A stretch of 64,000 nt of DNA from Oreohelix idahoensis (GCA_024509875.1 JAMPIV010022911.1:1-64000), one strand, 5' to 3'. Numbered from the stretch's first letter, positions 46,951 to 58,485 are shown. A program made the numbers and translations. The notes: generated by a model not told the origin, from the letters alone.

Positions 46951-48036
46951 TCAGAAGGTTAAGTCCTGTCCCGGTGAGTTACTCCCCAGGTCTATTGATA
47001 ACACTGGGTCATAGTAATCCTCTGTAGCCCTCGCTGCCCAGGAAGAGGGGGCACCACCTCGGAGTGGCGTGTCTGTGTCACAATCACTTGTGCTGCTGTC
47101 ATGCTTGTTGTTTATGTCAGTGGTCATATTGGTGTCCCCCAGAGTGGACTGAGGGGACATCTGCGTAATTCTTCTTTTGATTTTAATCTGTTTCGATTTC
47201 TCTTTCTTCTGTTTCCTCTTGTTTACAAAAAGTGTAAATTTGTCATTGTTCATATCTTCTGGGTCAGATTCGGGTAAATCCACGTCGTTTGTGTCTTGTG
47301 GTGCGTCATTGGTTATCTGGGGGTTGTTTTGTATTAAAGGTGCAGCTGATGTTGATGGTGCTAATTTTGTAGGTTGTACTTTGTCCGGAACTGTAACTGT
47401 GGCTGCTACTTGCGGTTTCCTTTTTGGGCATTGGTTAACCCAATGACTGTCCAAACCACAAATCGCGCAAGGCGTTCGTCTACCGGTCATTGTCACAGAA
47501 ATTTTTACGTTTGTCTCGTGTCCCTGCGACTGTAGTCTCATGTTGACATAGTGCGGGACGTTTCTGGTCGGGTTACTCATGAAGGCCCACTTGTCAGTGG
47601 CGTTCTTTAACTGAAAAGCGTCGGCTTCTCTATCGCCCGTAATGGATGTGACTATTTGCAGAACAGCGTCCTTTTTTATCGTTGGGGGTAGCCAGTGTAG
47701 CACCCCCTTGGACTTTTCTTTCTCTTGATGTTCTATGATAACAGACATCTTGGGATTATCCCATTCGAATTTTTTCCCATGAAGCTTCTGATAATGGGTT
47801 ATATGAGCTGACGTCGTCAGGGTCGCATACCATTTTAGAGGGTCTGAAAATCTGTAAAGGGCTGCAATGTTATTTGAGCCCACCTATGCAGGTCCAGCCA
47901 AAATGCTGGCCATCAGCGAGTAAGAGGCTCTCGCGGCTTGTGGTCCGGATGTTGTTAAAACTAGAGTACCGGGTCTGTGCAGCGACCCGCCTTCCAGGGC
48001 GTCTTCCATGTTTAGAATAATATCTTGTACTTCCAT
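46951..48036 (-). pseudogene. LINE ORF1 with CCHC knuckle and one internal stop
   Basis: Starts at the ATG at 48036 (MEVQDIILNMEDALEGG). A TAG at 47886-47884 interrupts the same frame, which then continues open for 310 codons (GSNNIAALYRF and onward) to 46951. A zinc knuckle CAICGLDSHWVNQC (C-X2-C-X4-H-X4-C, near 47450) is followed by a Pro/Asn/Asp-rich middle and a Lys-rich patch (KRKQKKEKSKQIK). This is the usual layout of a Tx1-type ORF1, an RNA-binding chaperone. The single nonsense codon probably kills this copy, unless suppressed or a base error. About 570 bp separate it from ORF2. Confidence 0.85.
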
Positions 48037-48120
48037 TATGGATAGAAAAAAAACACACACGCTCACAACAAAGGTAATCCGCACGAAAATCTGTGAAAAA
48101 AACACTTGAACACTTGTGTC

Positions 48121-48325
48121 TTTTTTTTTTTTTTTGTCCTCGCATGAGGTCGCATTAGTACCCGCCCAAACCCGGCCCTGGTCAAGGCCACATGTCCCAA
48201 CTCAAGAAGACCCAATGACAAACTGTGTCACTGTAGTGATCTTCTGTGTTCTCACACAAGAGACCTAATGACACATGAATGTCACTGTACCGGTCCCTGT
48301 GTGTAGACACATGATCCCAGCCAAA
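48121..48325 (-). promoter_or_regulatory. LINE 5' monomer 1
   Basis: About 205 bp that repeats almost exactly at 48326-48524. Each copy has a T run followed by CCTCGC(A/T)TGAGGTCGCATTA and ends GATCCCAGCCAAA (plus strand). Tandem GC-richer monomers upstream of ORF1 resemble the promoter monomers of some L1 families; the promoter role is inferred from position. Confidence 0.75.
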
Positions 48326-48524
48326 TTTTTTTTTTTTTTTTTTTTTCCCTCGCTTGAGGTCGCATTATCCCCGCCCCTGGTCAAGACCACATGTCCCAAC
48401 ACAAGAAGACCCAATGACAACATGTGTCACCGTAGTGATCTTCTGTGTTCTCACACAAGAGACCTAATGACACATGAATGCCACTGTACCGGTCCCTGTG
48501 TGTAGACACATGATCCCAGCCAAA
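48326..48524 (-). promoter_or_regulatory. LINE 5' monomer 2
   Basis: Second, outermost monomer. The T run here is longer (48326-48346). Beyond 48524 the similarity stops, which I take as the element's 5' end. Confidence 0.72.
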
Positions 48525-50033
48525 AGCCGGATTCTGGGCATTGGGTTGTACAGCGTAAAATACGCTGCAGTTAAAGTCAGTCGAACGGTTGTTTGGTGTT
48601 AACAAGATGAAAGAGTATATAAAAATGGGTTAGAAAATCAGAATAATTTAAGTGATAAGTTATTTGTTCATAACATGGGAGATAAAAGAATGAAAATGTA
48701 GTGTTTTTTGTAAGGGAGAGAACCTTTTTAGACTTTAAAGTAATCTAAGTACATATCATTAGAGTTTACCAAATTTGCATATCAGACTAGTTTTAGTAAG
48801 GATATAGAAGGATTAATGAAACTAAGAGAAAAAATACTAAGGGGAATAACTATGAATATTAGCGCCCTTTACAGTTAAGAGAAACAGAGCAGAGTAAAAC
48901 GCACGTGAAAATAGTGACTAGATGTAAACAGTTATGTAGCACAGTTCACGGAGTTGGACAGCATAGAATTAAGCGTGTAGTTAGCGATAGGTGAGTGAAC
49001 TGAATAACGGACCAATCGCATTCACTCAAAAACAACTTTGGAAGATCAGATAGGAAATTGAAGGACGAAAAGAGATGAGTCCCATAAGAAACTTTGCGGA
49101 AGCAAGAAGTGCCGCCCAGGGCTCTCAAGAAACGAACTTGTGGTCAACAGATGTTCGGATTCAGAAACAGATAGCTAGATTTAGAATCATAGTGTTAGGA
49201 ATTCAGGAGAACACTTAGAATTGATTGATAATTTGTGCTGCTAAACCTAGGATTAGCTTATAGGGGTGATAGTAAGTCAGTGATAAGTATTGGACTTCTG
49301 TATAGTACGGTAAGAAGCCCTTTTGACTTTACTTATGTTTAGACTATTTACAGAGGGAGACATGGTCTCAGAACTACAGTCCACATGTTGTCAGTAGATA
49401 ACGACGCTCACAATTAAGGGAGCGAGTAACAGAAGAGAAAGTTGAAGCAAAGGCACAATTAAAGCTTAGAAAGTGGATAACTTTCATTATCAGATAGCCA
49501 GGATGAGCTGTCATACCAAGTAGATGAGACATTATCTGTAAACGAGAATGTATTGAACAAAGGGTACAGCACCGACACTCATCAAACATCTCATGCGCTC
49601 TCTCTCATATAAGAGTAAGTATGAAGACGCCACCACAGTGTATCTGACATTTACCAACCATCTCATGCGCTCTCTCATATTAGAGTAAGTATGGTGGAGA
49701 CCATTTTGGTGTTGGACATTGTTTGATTATTTCAGGCGTAGCTATTGAATCTTATATGCTGCATTTAAAGGAGTTAAACCCAACTAGGTTGAGATTGGGT
49801 GAGAACATGACTCCAAGGATTTAGAAGAACTGTTGTAGAAAAAATGAGAAAAATAGTGGAAAATGAGAAGGAACTTTAGTAAGCTAGGTATACAACAAAA
49901 TAATGCCAGAGGCTACAGGAGAAACAATATATAAATATGCTTTGAGGTATTTGATTGAATTAAGTGGAAGACTTGAGGACATTGTAATTTAGATCTGTAT
50001 CTGATGAATTAAGTTGGTTGATATTGGATCATC
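48525..50033. other. Non-coding, with an about 85-bp imperfect duplication
   Basis: No gene recognised. CATCTCATGCGCTCTCTC and AGAGTAAGTATG occur at 49588-49622 and again at 49660-49693, an imperfect tandem duplication. This stretch is continuous with 61664 onward once the LINE at 50046-61651 is ignored. Confidence 0.55.
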
Positions 50034-50045
50034 TTATGTAAATAA
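50034..50045. repeat. Target-site duplication of the 4-kb LINE (left)
   Basis: TTATGTAAATAA matches 61652-61663 exactly, at the far side of the ATT tail. Confidence 0.8.
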
Positions 50046-50803
50046 GTTCCAAAGGTTGTTATTGCCGGAAGTTGTAGTGAGGATAAGCTCCCACTGCAGA
50101 TAAAATACTTCTATGGCACGCGCCTCAAACAGCCTCTGACAACCAAGTCCAACTCCCGGCCTTCACGTGTGGCTCAATTTGAGCCCGGCGGAACTGTTTC
50201 CACTGACGGGAGAAGGGGCAAAGGCGAGCGACTGGCGCCTTAAAACCAGCAGCTTCGGGCAGATAGGGCTCGTGATCCTTGGTTGGTAGCTTATCTAAGA
50301 GAAGGAACTCTGAATTCAAACCACCGCTGCCTTGCGGGAATATCCATTTATGGAATTGGCTTTGGGAGTAAACCCTGAGGATACATCCGGAGTCGGAGTC
50401 CCTAAGGCAGTCTAATGTCGATTCGACATTATTCTGGCAACTCCTGCGACATGGCTGGTACCAAACTGTATCGGCTACTGCCGTTCCTTTGGATCTACCG
50501 GCTGTGTGGAGAGGGGGAACATGCTGCATGGGCAACAGCTTGATCTCCATATAACTGTGCCCAAGCTCGCGCCCTGGAGAGGACACTCCAGCTTCACCCT
50601 ATAGGTGTCGGCAAAACACGGGAAGTAGCAGTTACCGGTTATAAGCTTTTTGCCCAATTGGCGTAGGGCATGGCGCCAGGGGCTACTTCCGACAGTGGGA
50701 GAGGTTCTAGGATCTCACTGGACAGCTACCGCCCTCTTCAAGCTGGGCAGCTCCCAGTCAATAAGGTGTTGTCCCGCCACTGTCTGCTTTCCCCATTGGG
50801 TGC

Positions 50804-51436
50804 ATGGGGATTAGGGTCAAACCCGAACTGTGGACAGAAAATTTTGCACCAAGCAATTATCGAAAAAATAGAAATAAGCAAACTCTCAGATTGGGATGCT
50901 GGAACGTCCGGACTATGTTGACTGGACTATCTGAAAACCTACAGGATGTAAACGATGTAAGGAAGACAGCCATAATTAATAATGAGCTTAAACGACTTCA
51001 GGTGGATATAGCTGCACTTCAGGAAACGCGCCTTGCGGGCTCTGGAACGGTGAGCGAGAAGGACGACACATTTTATTGGCAAGGGAAAGATCTTAATAAA
51101 GCTAGAGAACACGGAGTAGGTTTTGCGGTCAAAAAATCGCTAACTAAAATGGTTGAACCAGGCGAGAATGGATCAGAACGCCTGTTAACGCTCCGCCTGC
51201 AAACTAGCACAGGTCCCATCACCCTTGTCAGTGTGTATGCTCCTACTCTGTACTCTGCCTCAGAAACTAAAGATGAGTTCTACGAGAATCTAACAGCAAT
51301 TATCAAAAGCATACCTAGGCAAGAACAGCTTGTTCTCCTTGGTGACTTTAACGCTAGAGTGGGTGCCGATAATGTTTCATGGCCTTCATGTCTGGGCAGG
51401 TTTGGTATTGGCAAGATGAATGAAAATGGACAACGG
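50804..51436 (+). pseudogene. LINE endonuclease, first part
   Basis: Starts MGIRVKPELW and contains the APE endonuclease motifs RLGCWNVRTM, AALQETRLAG, VGFAVKK, LVSVYAPTLY and LVLLGDFNARVGAD. The reading frame enters the Gypsy LTR at 51437 and stops inside it at about 51493. The rest of the endonuclease resumes in frame at 59061. The endonuclease would nick the genomic target for insertion; here it is split, so the copy is dead. Confidence 0.92.
51432..51436. repeat. Target-site duplication AACGG (left)
   Basis: Precedes the LTR and recurs at 59056-59060. The flanking LINE reading frame is continuous if one copy is removed, which proves this is the insertion site. Confidence 0.97.
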
Positions 51437-51987
51437 TGTGGCGCTGGCTATTGCACGCCACACGCTAGAAAATATATAGGATTTTGGTGCTGATGAGCGC
51501 AGCACAATAGTAATTTGTCGATATGTGTATTGCGCACATGACGTGAGCAGTGTGGAGAAAAGATGGACAGAGCGTGTGTTGACCCTGAATGGCGACTTGT
51601 GTATGTGTATTCTACCCAATGGTAGAAATATGGGAAATTTAAAAGAGAAGTGTCTTGAAACATATTAATGTTTATTAAATACAACGGAAGGTAGGAATAG
51701 GAATGAGGTAATGTTTATATGGACCTACGGATTATAGGAGTTGCTGAATCTACCTAATTATGCATGCTGTGTAATGATGTATTGTCTACGTGAATAATAA
51801 ATGGAATGTTACTAAAATATCCAGCTGTTATATTGATCGTTGTGTGGAATCTTCGAGTCATAGAAAGTATCGTTAATGAACTATTGTGGCTGTCCTGAAT
51901 CTTGTGGACCTATGCTATATAAACCTAGACACAGTGTGAAAACGAGCACAAACAATCAACTGAAGAATATAAACTTTTAACGCCACA
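51437..51987 (+). repeat. 5' LTR of the Gmr1-like element
   Basis: 551 bp, TGTGGCG...CGCCACA inverted ends. A TATA box (CTATATAAAC) lies at about 51914-51923, about 65 bp before the LTR end, so U3 makes up most of the LTR. Confidence 0.97.
51913..51923 (+). promoter_or_regulatory. TATA box in the 5' LTR
   Basis: GCTATATAAAC, well placed for transcription starting near 51945. The same sequence is in the 3' LTR near 58981-58991. Confidence 0.7.
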
Positions 51988-53559
51988 GATATGGGAGGCT
52001 CGTTCCGTTGGAGAGGAATTAATTGTTTTGAATTTGTACAATGCTGTACTGTGGAAAGTACGCAAGATATCAAGCACACGAATTTGTGGAATCAATAGAA
52101 ATTGCAATTTTTCGTACGAGGTCATGCCAAGACCTTGGACTGTTGGGAAGACATTAATACCAAACAACATATATTCTATTAAAGTCGCTGAATAGACATT
52201 TGACTGCCTACGAACAGATATGAAATTTCGACACAATATACTGCGGTCACAGGTTACTATGAAGAATATTGTCACCTCGAGGCCATTTCACGTTGAATCG
52301 GTGTAGTGAACCATTACATCAAGGTCATCTGAACGGACTTGTAAATCCTAAAATAAACTTACCAGTGGACATTTATTATACCAATAATATGAATCGTGAG
52401 AAGCATGACGGTATCCAGAACCAATCTTTTGGGTCTTTCAAGTCTGACAAGTCTTTCAACCCTGATGTCCGAGAAATCATTTCGTTTGTATGCAATGGTC
52501 AGGAAGGATGATTTAATCTTTTACGTACGTCACCAAACAGATTTGCTGACCACTTGGATTTCCTAAGTAGGAACAGGGAACGTCTTGTACAGGACACTTA
52601 TACGCGTTGTGCAACCCAGACTTTACTTTTTAATATGTGCAGCAGTTCTATGTGATTGTATCTCGTCCTGTACATTCTTTTCTTGACCCGTGTTTATTGC
52701 ATAGATTCAAGGCCACTTTGCGAGGTTGATGCTTTTTGTTTACAACGAGGATTGGCGGTCGTGGATTTTAATCATATAAGCGAATATATGTTTGTAGGGT
52801 CATGGTCTCCGGTCCTAAAAATGTCAGGCACATCTTATTTTTGTGTATCTTTTATGTTTTATGTTTTCTTGTGGGCGACACTCAATTATATCTTTGGATG
52901 AATTTAGTTGTCGTCGTTCTATAGATTTTGATTGTATTGATCTCTTTCAGGGATTCAGCATTTAGTGCTGTCGTATTTCCGCTCTGACTGAGATTAATAT
53001 TTTCTTATTTGTTTAGCTGTGCTGTCGAGTAACATATTGTCGTGGAATTCTTATTTAGTTCAGTATGATTATGTTCGTACCTGTAGTTCTTCTCTGACTT
53101 TCTTTTTAATATGTACAGCAGTTCTATGTGATTGTATCTCGTCCTGTACTGTTCATTGACGGTGGAAACAACTGTTTTATTATATTGTAGGATTTTATGA
53201 CTTTTTACACTGTTGTCTTTTTCCTGATTTGTTTCCAGCGTTGTCAGTTAATCTTTTGTCTAATGTGATAGTATGGCATGCTTTTAAATAGGTAGTAAAG
53301 GCGATATTTAGTACTGGATTATAGTATATTGTTAATTGCTGATATGTTAATATATACGATGATTACGGATACACTGTGAGATTAGTTGATAAGTATCATA
53401 TACTTCAGAGACAAGTATATCACACATAACGAAGAAGTACTATATATACAGTTGGTTTTGAAAAGGTTTGAATTACCTTACGACTAAGTATAGTCATTGG
53501 GCAACAAGTGGGAGAGATATACATTTTGAATCTATAGCCCATTACTCTTTAATTTCAGT
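51988..53559 (+). other. Long leader of the Gmr1-like element
   Basis: 1.57 kb without a convincing ORF before gag. It contains an about 60-bp direct repeat (52620-52680 and 53098-53156, sharing GCAGTTCTATGTGATTG and TATCTCGTCCTGTAC). It ends in CTCTTTAATTTCAG (53545-53558), a good splice-acceptor-like sequence directly before the gag ATG, which hints that the leader may be spliced. A possible primer site TGGGAGGCTCG lies five bases inside the LTR edge. Confidence 0.6.
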
Positions 53560-56500
53560 ATGGCTGACTTTGTGAAGGTTAAGGCGGGATTTATACAGAA
53601 TGGGAAGGACTTGAATTTCTCGGGTGATGATCTTATAGCCTATGTAAATAAAGAAATAGCGGAATACAAAGAAGAGAAAGAAAGAGAAGAAAAAAGACAA
53701 GAGAAAGAAAGAGAAGAAAAAAGAGAAGAGAAAGAAAAAGAAGAAAAAAGACAAGAGAAAGAAAGAGAGAGAGAAGAAAAAAGACAAGAGAAAGAAAGAG
53801 AGAGAGAAGAAAAAAGAGAAGAAAGAGAGAAAGAAGAGAGGGAACATGAGAGAAGGGAAAGAATTCGTTTAGCAGAAATTGCTGCAGAACAAGCGAAATT
53901 TGAAAGAGAAAAAACTTTTGAGTTAGAAAAATTGCGCTTACAATCTTCTTTTTCTAGGGAATCTTCTGGTACTGGATCGTCGAAGATCATTAATTTAAAA
54001 TTACCAAATTTTTCTTCATTGCATGACGATATAGGATTCTTTCTTTTGAGATTTGAATCAAGAGTTACGGCTTTAAATTTACCTAAGGCCTCATGGCCTG
54101 AACATTTTGTCGGGTTACTTACTGGTGAAAGTTTACAAACTTTTTTTAACATTGCCGATGACAAAAGAAACGACTATGAATCCATAAAATCAGTATTTCT
54201 TCGCAAATATTGTTTAGACGAGGAAGGATATCGTTTAAAATTTAAATCGATGGGTCCTATGGAAGGTAAGGATGTCGAAGACTTTGTGTCTTCAGTGAAG
54301 ATGTGTCTAAACAGATGGATTGAACTATCTAATATTACTAAATCTTTCGAAGGTCTTTATGATCTCTTCTTAAGAGACAAAATTTTATCTTCGGTAAATA
54401 CTGAAATTTTTTCATTCCTTCAAGAAAGGAAGCCCACAAATATAGGAGAAATGGAAAAATTAGCTCAACAATTTTCGGTCGCACACCCAAACTTGCCTTT
54501 AGGTAAGACGAAGGTCCTAGAAACTTTGCCAGCTTGTGCGGTCACTCATGATAGATCACGCACTCGCAGCATGGACCGACGGTATAGGGATGACTATCAA
54601 AATTCCTATAGAGGTAGATATAATTTCCCTCATAATCATTCGCCCTCACGGGGTATAGAGAGACGAAACTTTAACCATAATAATAAAAAGTCATGGCAAA
54701 GAAATAATCAATACTCCAATAATAATTACACTCACAAACATCATTTTTCGGGACCCTCACGTAATGATTACAATAACAGTAATTACAATAACAAACATCA
54801 TGTCTCACCACCATCTCGTGATGATTCTTCTCGCACGGACAAAAAGAGTTACTATCGGTCTGACTGTCCAGTGGATCGGAGAGGAACACATTTTTCTAGG
54901 AGTCAAAGTAGAGGAAGATCACAAGCTCACGCTTGTCAGCTTGACGTTGGTAATGATAATATTTCCAATAATGAGAATAATACTCATGCCAATGCATGTA
55001 GTTTTGATCTGGAAAATAGTGGTAATTGCAAAGAATGTATGACTCTATTTCAACCTGGATCTACTCCACGTCTGAGATGTGGACATGCTCTGCCAGTTTT
55101 GTCTTTAAATGATGGGGTTGGCTCACTCGTGATCCATAGAGGTTTTGTTTTTGACACACCTGTTTCTATTTTACGTGACAGCGGTTGCACCACCATTGGC
55201 CTAAGGAAGGCACTAATTCCTTCTTCTTGCTTTACGGGAACCTCTATAAAGTGCGTAACTTTCGGTGGAACTGTTGAATCTTATCCGCTGGCAGATGTGG
55301 TAATAGATACTCCGTTCTTTTCGGGAAAAGTAAGAGTGTGTGCTCTCGATCGACCTTGTTGTGATTTACTTATCGGTAACATAAAGGGGGTTAAAGAGTG
55401 TTCTGAACAGGATATTATTGATTGGGAGAGAAATCATCCCTCCTTTGCTAACGCGATCACAACCAGAGCACAACAAGCTGCAGAGACAATTGAATTAAAT
55501 TCTTCTATACACACTCAACACATTACAACTTGTCATTACATTGACAAAAATATATTTATAGCAAAACAACAAATGGATCCTTCTTTGGCACATTTATTCC
55601 CATTAGCTATTGCTCGAACTATTAAACATTCTAAAAATTCAAGACATTGGTTTCAAATGCAGGATAATATTATGATACGATGTTTTGATAATTACTCTTT
55701 CATTCTCAAACAAGTTATAGTACCTACGTCATTTCGCGCACTAGTCTTGTCAAATGCGCATGACGTACCATTTGCTGGACATATGGGAATTTCCCGTACG
55801 GCTTATAGATTACTAAAACACTTTTATTGGCCTGGGGTAAATAAAGACATTTCAACTTATTGTAAATCTTGCGCTGAATGTCGAAGTGTTGCACGTAAGG
55901 GTGCACATCAATCAGCACCTTTACAGGTCACGGATATTGCTGTACGCCCTTTTTTCAAATTGGCTATTGATATCATAGGACCACTGTCTGTAAGGTCTAC
56001 CAGAGGTTTTCAATACATATTAACATGTATTGACCTGTGTACGAGATGGCCAGAAGCCATTCCTTTAAAAAATATTACCACAGTGTCGGTAACAGATGCG
56101 TTGCTGTCTATATTTTCACGCATCGGGTTTCCGGAAGAAATCCTTTCTGATCATGGATCTCAGTTCGTGTCAGGTATGATGTCAGATGTTTTCAACACAC
56201 TTCGTATCCGTCACTCTCTTAGTGCTATATTTCACCCTAGCTCTAACGGGGTCGTGGAACGTTGGAATGGGACATTAAAACAATTGTTGGGGAAGGTGAC
56301 TACATCATTTCCTCAAGAATGGGATCGTTTTATTCCTGCTGTACTGTTTGCGTACAGAGAGGTTCCTAATCATACTGGTTTTTCGCCTTTTCAGTTAGTA
56401 TTTGGTGCGAACCCAAGAGGTCCAATGTCTCTCTTACATGATTTGTTGATGGAATCTGATGTGAATAATAATAATAAGAAGAAATCCACTTATCAATACG

Positions 56501-58335
56501 TTACAGATTTACGCCAACATCTTGTGGATGCATGTCAGGTGGCGACTGAAGCATCTGAGATGGCAAAATATAAGACCAGATCTCGCATTAACAGAGATAG
56601 ACGACTAACGTCTTTCTCAATCAATGACGATGTTTTTGTTCTCCTGCCACTCAAAGTAGATCACTTGTTAGTAACATGGCAAGGTCCGTTTAAAGTGGTT
56701 GCAAAGAGAACGGACGTGGACTACGTCATCAATATGCGGGGTAAAGAAAAAACATTCCATGTTAACATGCTCCTACCATACATCACTCGTCCTCCTCAGT
56801 TACAATTCATTTGTGATGCTATCATGAACCAACCTACCCATCATGCATCTATCGCGTTGGTGGATGAGGTGCAAACCAATTTCGCTGATGTACCTTCCAC
56901 GTTTCCGGTAGCACCTATTAAGTCTTCGGAAACATGGAATGATGTTATAATTTGTACTGATTTACCTGCAGATCATAGGGATCAAATTCGTTCTATGTTG
57001 GTATCCTTTCAGGATGTTTTGTCTGATCTTCCGGGACGTACTAACATTATCACACACGAAATCAAATTGTCAGATTACACCCCGATTTCATTACGACCAT
57101 ACGCCGTTCCTCTACATGTTAGAGATCAGGTGGAAAGTGAAGTAGATGGTATGTTAAAACTGGGTATTATTTCACCGTCCGATTCACCTTTCTGTTTTCC
57201 TATGGTGGCAGTACGAAAGAAAGACAAGTCAATTCGTATTTGTATTGACTTTCGTCGCCTTAACAAGGTGACCATATCCGATTCTGAACCAATGCCTTTG
57301 CTGGAGGATTTGTTGCCACGCCTATCATCCGCCACTTTCTTCAGCAAGTTTGACCTATCTAAAGGTTACTGGCAGATTCCTCTGGCTGATGTATCAAAAC
57401 CTTTGACTGCTTTTGCCACTTCTCGTGGATTGTTTCATTACAATGTCATGTGTTTTGGTTTACGGAATGCTCCAGCGACATTTGTACGCATGATGCGTCG
57501 CGTTTTAGGTAATCGCACCGATCTCATTTCGTATATGGACGATATTTGCATTTTTCATGATACTTGGGAACAGCATATCGCTGGGATACAGTCGTTGCTC
57601 CAAACTCTCAGAGTACATAACCTCACAGCTCGACCTTCCAAAGTCGAAATTGGGTTTACTGAGATTTCATTTCTGGGTCATAAGATTGGCCGACATACAA
57701 TACAACCTGATGAGTCTACACTAAAAAGGGTACTGGATCTTGCCATACCAACTACTAAGAAACAAGTTCGTAGTTTGCTGGGACTCATAAACTTTTACCA
57801 CAGGTTTATACCACGATTTTCCCTTTTAACTTCTGTTCTATCTGCTCTGACAAAAAAGGGTATGCCTGACAAAATAATATGGAACAAAGAGTGTGACCAT
57901 GCCTTACAGAACATCAAAACACAATTTTCAAAAAGTCCAATACTAAGACTACCAGACTTACGACGACCTTTTCTCGTGGTTACAGACGCATCTCTGAAAG
58001 GAATCGGGGGATGTTTAATGCAGACCTTTGATGGCGAGTGCCACCCGATATTCTACCTCAGCAGAAAACTTTCAGAGACAGAATCCAGATATCCAATTGT
58101 GGAAAGGGAACTTTTGTCATTGGTATGGACATTACATAAACTACAGAAGTTCTTGGTGGGTACACATTTTAAATTATACACTGATCAAAAAGCCCTCACA
58201 TATTTACAGACTTTTAAATCGACTAATGCACGTCTCACCCGATGGGCGCTACAAATGCAAGGGTATGATTTTGACGTTTTACCAATAGCAGGAAAGGACA
58301 ATGTCCTAGCTGACACCCTCTCTAGAGTTATGTAA
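53560..58335 (+). CDS. Gag-Pol polyprotein, order gag-protease-integrase-RT-RNase H
   Basis: 1,591 codons in one frame. Gag: Lys/Glu/Arg coiled coil (about 31-107), then a capsid domain (about 147-307) with NRWIELSNITKSFEGLYDL. A basic His/Asn-rich stretch (about 330-470) has no CCHC knuckle; a Cys cluster CKEC...RCGH precedes the protease (LRDSGCTT, about 540; DLLIGN). Integrase: HHCC finger (HDVPFAGHMG, CKSCAEC, about 734-773), DDE core (LAIDIIGP about 803, LSDHGSQF about 863, NGVVERWNG about 898) and a GPY/F-like end (GPFKVV, about 1042). RT: RKKDKSIRICIDFRRL, FDLSKGYWQIPL, ISYMDDICIF (YMDD about 1325). RNase H: VTDASLKGIGG (about 1474), VERELLSLVW, LYTDQKAL, VLADTLSRV just before the stop. 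Absence of a gag/pol shift means one translation product. All catalytic residues that I can check are present. Confidence 0.96.
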   Translation: MADFVKVKAGFIQNGKDLNFSGDDLIAYVNKEIAEYKEEKEREEKRQEKEREEKREEKEKEEKRQEKEREREEKRQEKEREREEKREEREKEEREHERRERIRLAEIAAEQAKFEREKTFELEKLRLQSSFSRESSGTGSSKIINLKLPNFSSLHDDIGFFLLRFESRVTALNLPKASWPEHFVGLLTGESLQTFFNIADDKRNDYESIKSVFLRKYCLDEEGYRLKFKSMGPMEGKDVEDFVSSVKMCLNRWIELSNITKSFEGLYDLFLRDKILSSVNTEIFSFLQERKPTNIGEMEKLAQQFSVAHPNLPLGKTKVLETLPACAVTHDRSRTRSMDRRYRDDYQNSYRGRYNFPHNHSPSRGIERRNFNHNNKKSWQRNNQYSNNNYTHKHHFSGPSRNDYNNSNYNNKHHVSPPSRDDSSRTDKKSYYRSDCPVDRRGTHFSRSQSRGRSQAHACQLDVGNDNISNNENNTHANACSFDLENSGNCKECMTLFQPGSTPRLRCGHALPVLSLNDGVGSLVIHRGFVFDTPVSILRDSGCTTIGLRKALIPSSCFTGTSIKCVTFGGTVESYPLADVVIDTPFFSGKVRVCALDRPCCDLLIGNIKGVKECSEQDIIDWERNHPSFANAITTRAQQAAETIELNSSIHTQHITTCHYIDKNIFIAKQQMDPSLAHLFPLAIARTIKHSKNSRHWFQMQDNIMIRCFDNYSFILKQVIVPTSFRALVLSNAHDVPFAGHMGISRTAYRLLKHFYWPGVNKDISTYCKSCAECRSVARKGAHQSAPLQVTDIAVRPFFKLAIDIIGPLSVRSTRGFQYILTCIDLCTRWPEAIPLKNITTVSVTDALLSIFSRIGFPEEILSDHGSQFVSGMMSDVFNTLRIRHSLSAIFHPSSNGVVERWNGTLKQLLGKVTTSFPQEWDRFIPAVLFAYREVPNHTGFSPFQLVFGANPRGPMSLLHDLLMESDVNNNNKKKSTYQYVTDLRQHLVDACQVATEASEMAKYKTRSRINRDRRLTSFSINDDVFVLLPLKVDHLLVTWQGPFKVVAKRTDVDYVINMRGKEKTFHVNMLLPYITRPPQLQFICDAIMNQPTHHASIALVDEVQTNFADVPSTFPVAPIKSSETWNDVIICTDLPADHRDQIRSMLVSFQDVLSDLPGRTNIITHEIKLSDYTPISLRPYAVPLHVRDQVESEVDGMLKLGIISPSDSPFCFPMVAVRKKDKSIRICIDFRRLNKVTISDSEPMPLLEDLLPRLSSATFFSKFDLSKGYWQIPLADVSKPLTAFATSRGLFHYNVMCFGLRNAPATFVRMMRRVLGNRTDLISYMDDICIFHDTWEQHIAGIQSLLQTLRVHNLTARPSKVEIGFTEISFLGHKIGRHTIQPDESTLKRVLDLAIPTTKKQVRSLLGLINFYHRFIPRFSLLTSVLSALTKKGMPDKIIWNKECDHALQNIKTQFSKSPILRLPDLRRPFLVVTDASLKGIGGCLMQTFDGECHPIFYLSRKLSETESRYPIVERELLSLVWTLHKLQKFLVGTHFKLYTDQKALTYLQTFKSTNARLTRWALQMQGYDFDVLPIAGKDNVLADTLSRVM

Positions 58336-58485
58336 TAACTCGAATACGGAAGTGGACAATAATTACTTATTTATTCATATTGTTATTACTGACATTATTT
58401 TTTTTCCTTTAAAATCTAGCTAGATATCATTTAATCTCGCTTCACATTATAATTGCCTGACTGAAAACTAAGTTTTCAGTTGTTC

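Larger units (their letters stand above)
42393..48524 (-). mobile_element. Nearly full-length Tx1/L1-like LINE
   Basis: Minus-strand non-LTR retrotransposon of about 6.1 kb. It has a poly(A) tail (seen as a 32-base T run at 42393-42424), a poly(A) signal just before it, ORF2 (endonuclease plus reverse transcriptase), ORF1 with a zinc knuckle, and two tandem 5' monomers. I did not find a convincing target duplication: the bases left of the T run (CAGGTGTCACC) do not recur just beyond 48524. Confidence 0.9.

Noticed and set aside
53640..53880. Simple-sequence artefact in the start of the Gmr1-like ORF
   Set aside because: The purine-rich stretch encodes a Lys/Glu coiled coil in frame with the rest of Gag, and the related Gag at 7619 has a similar charged coiled coil.
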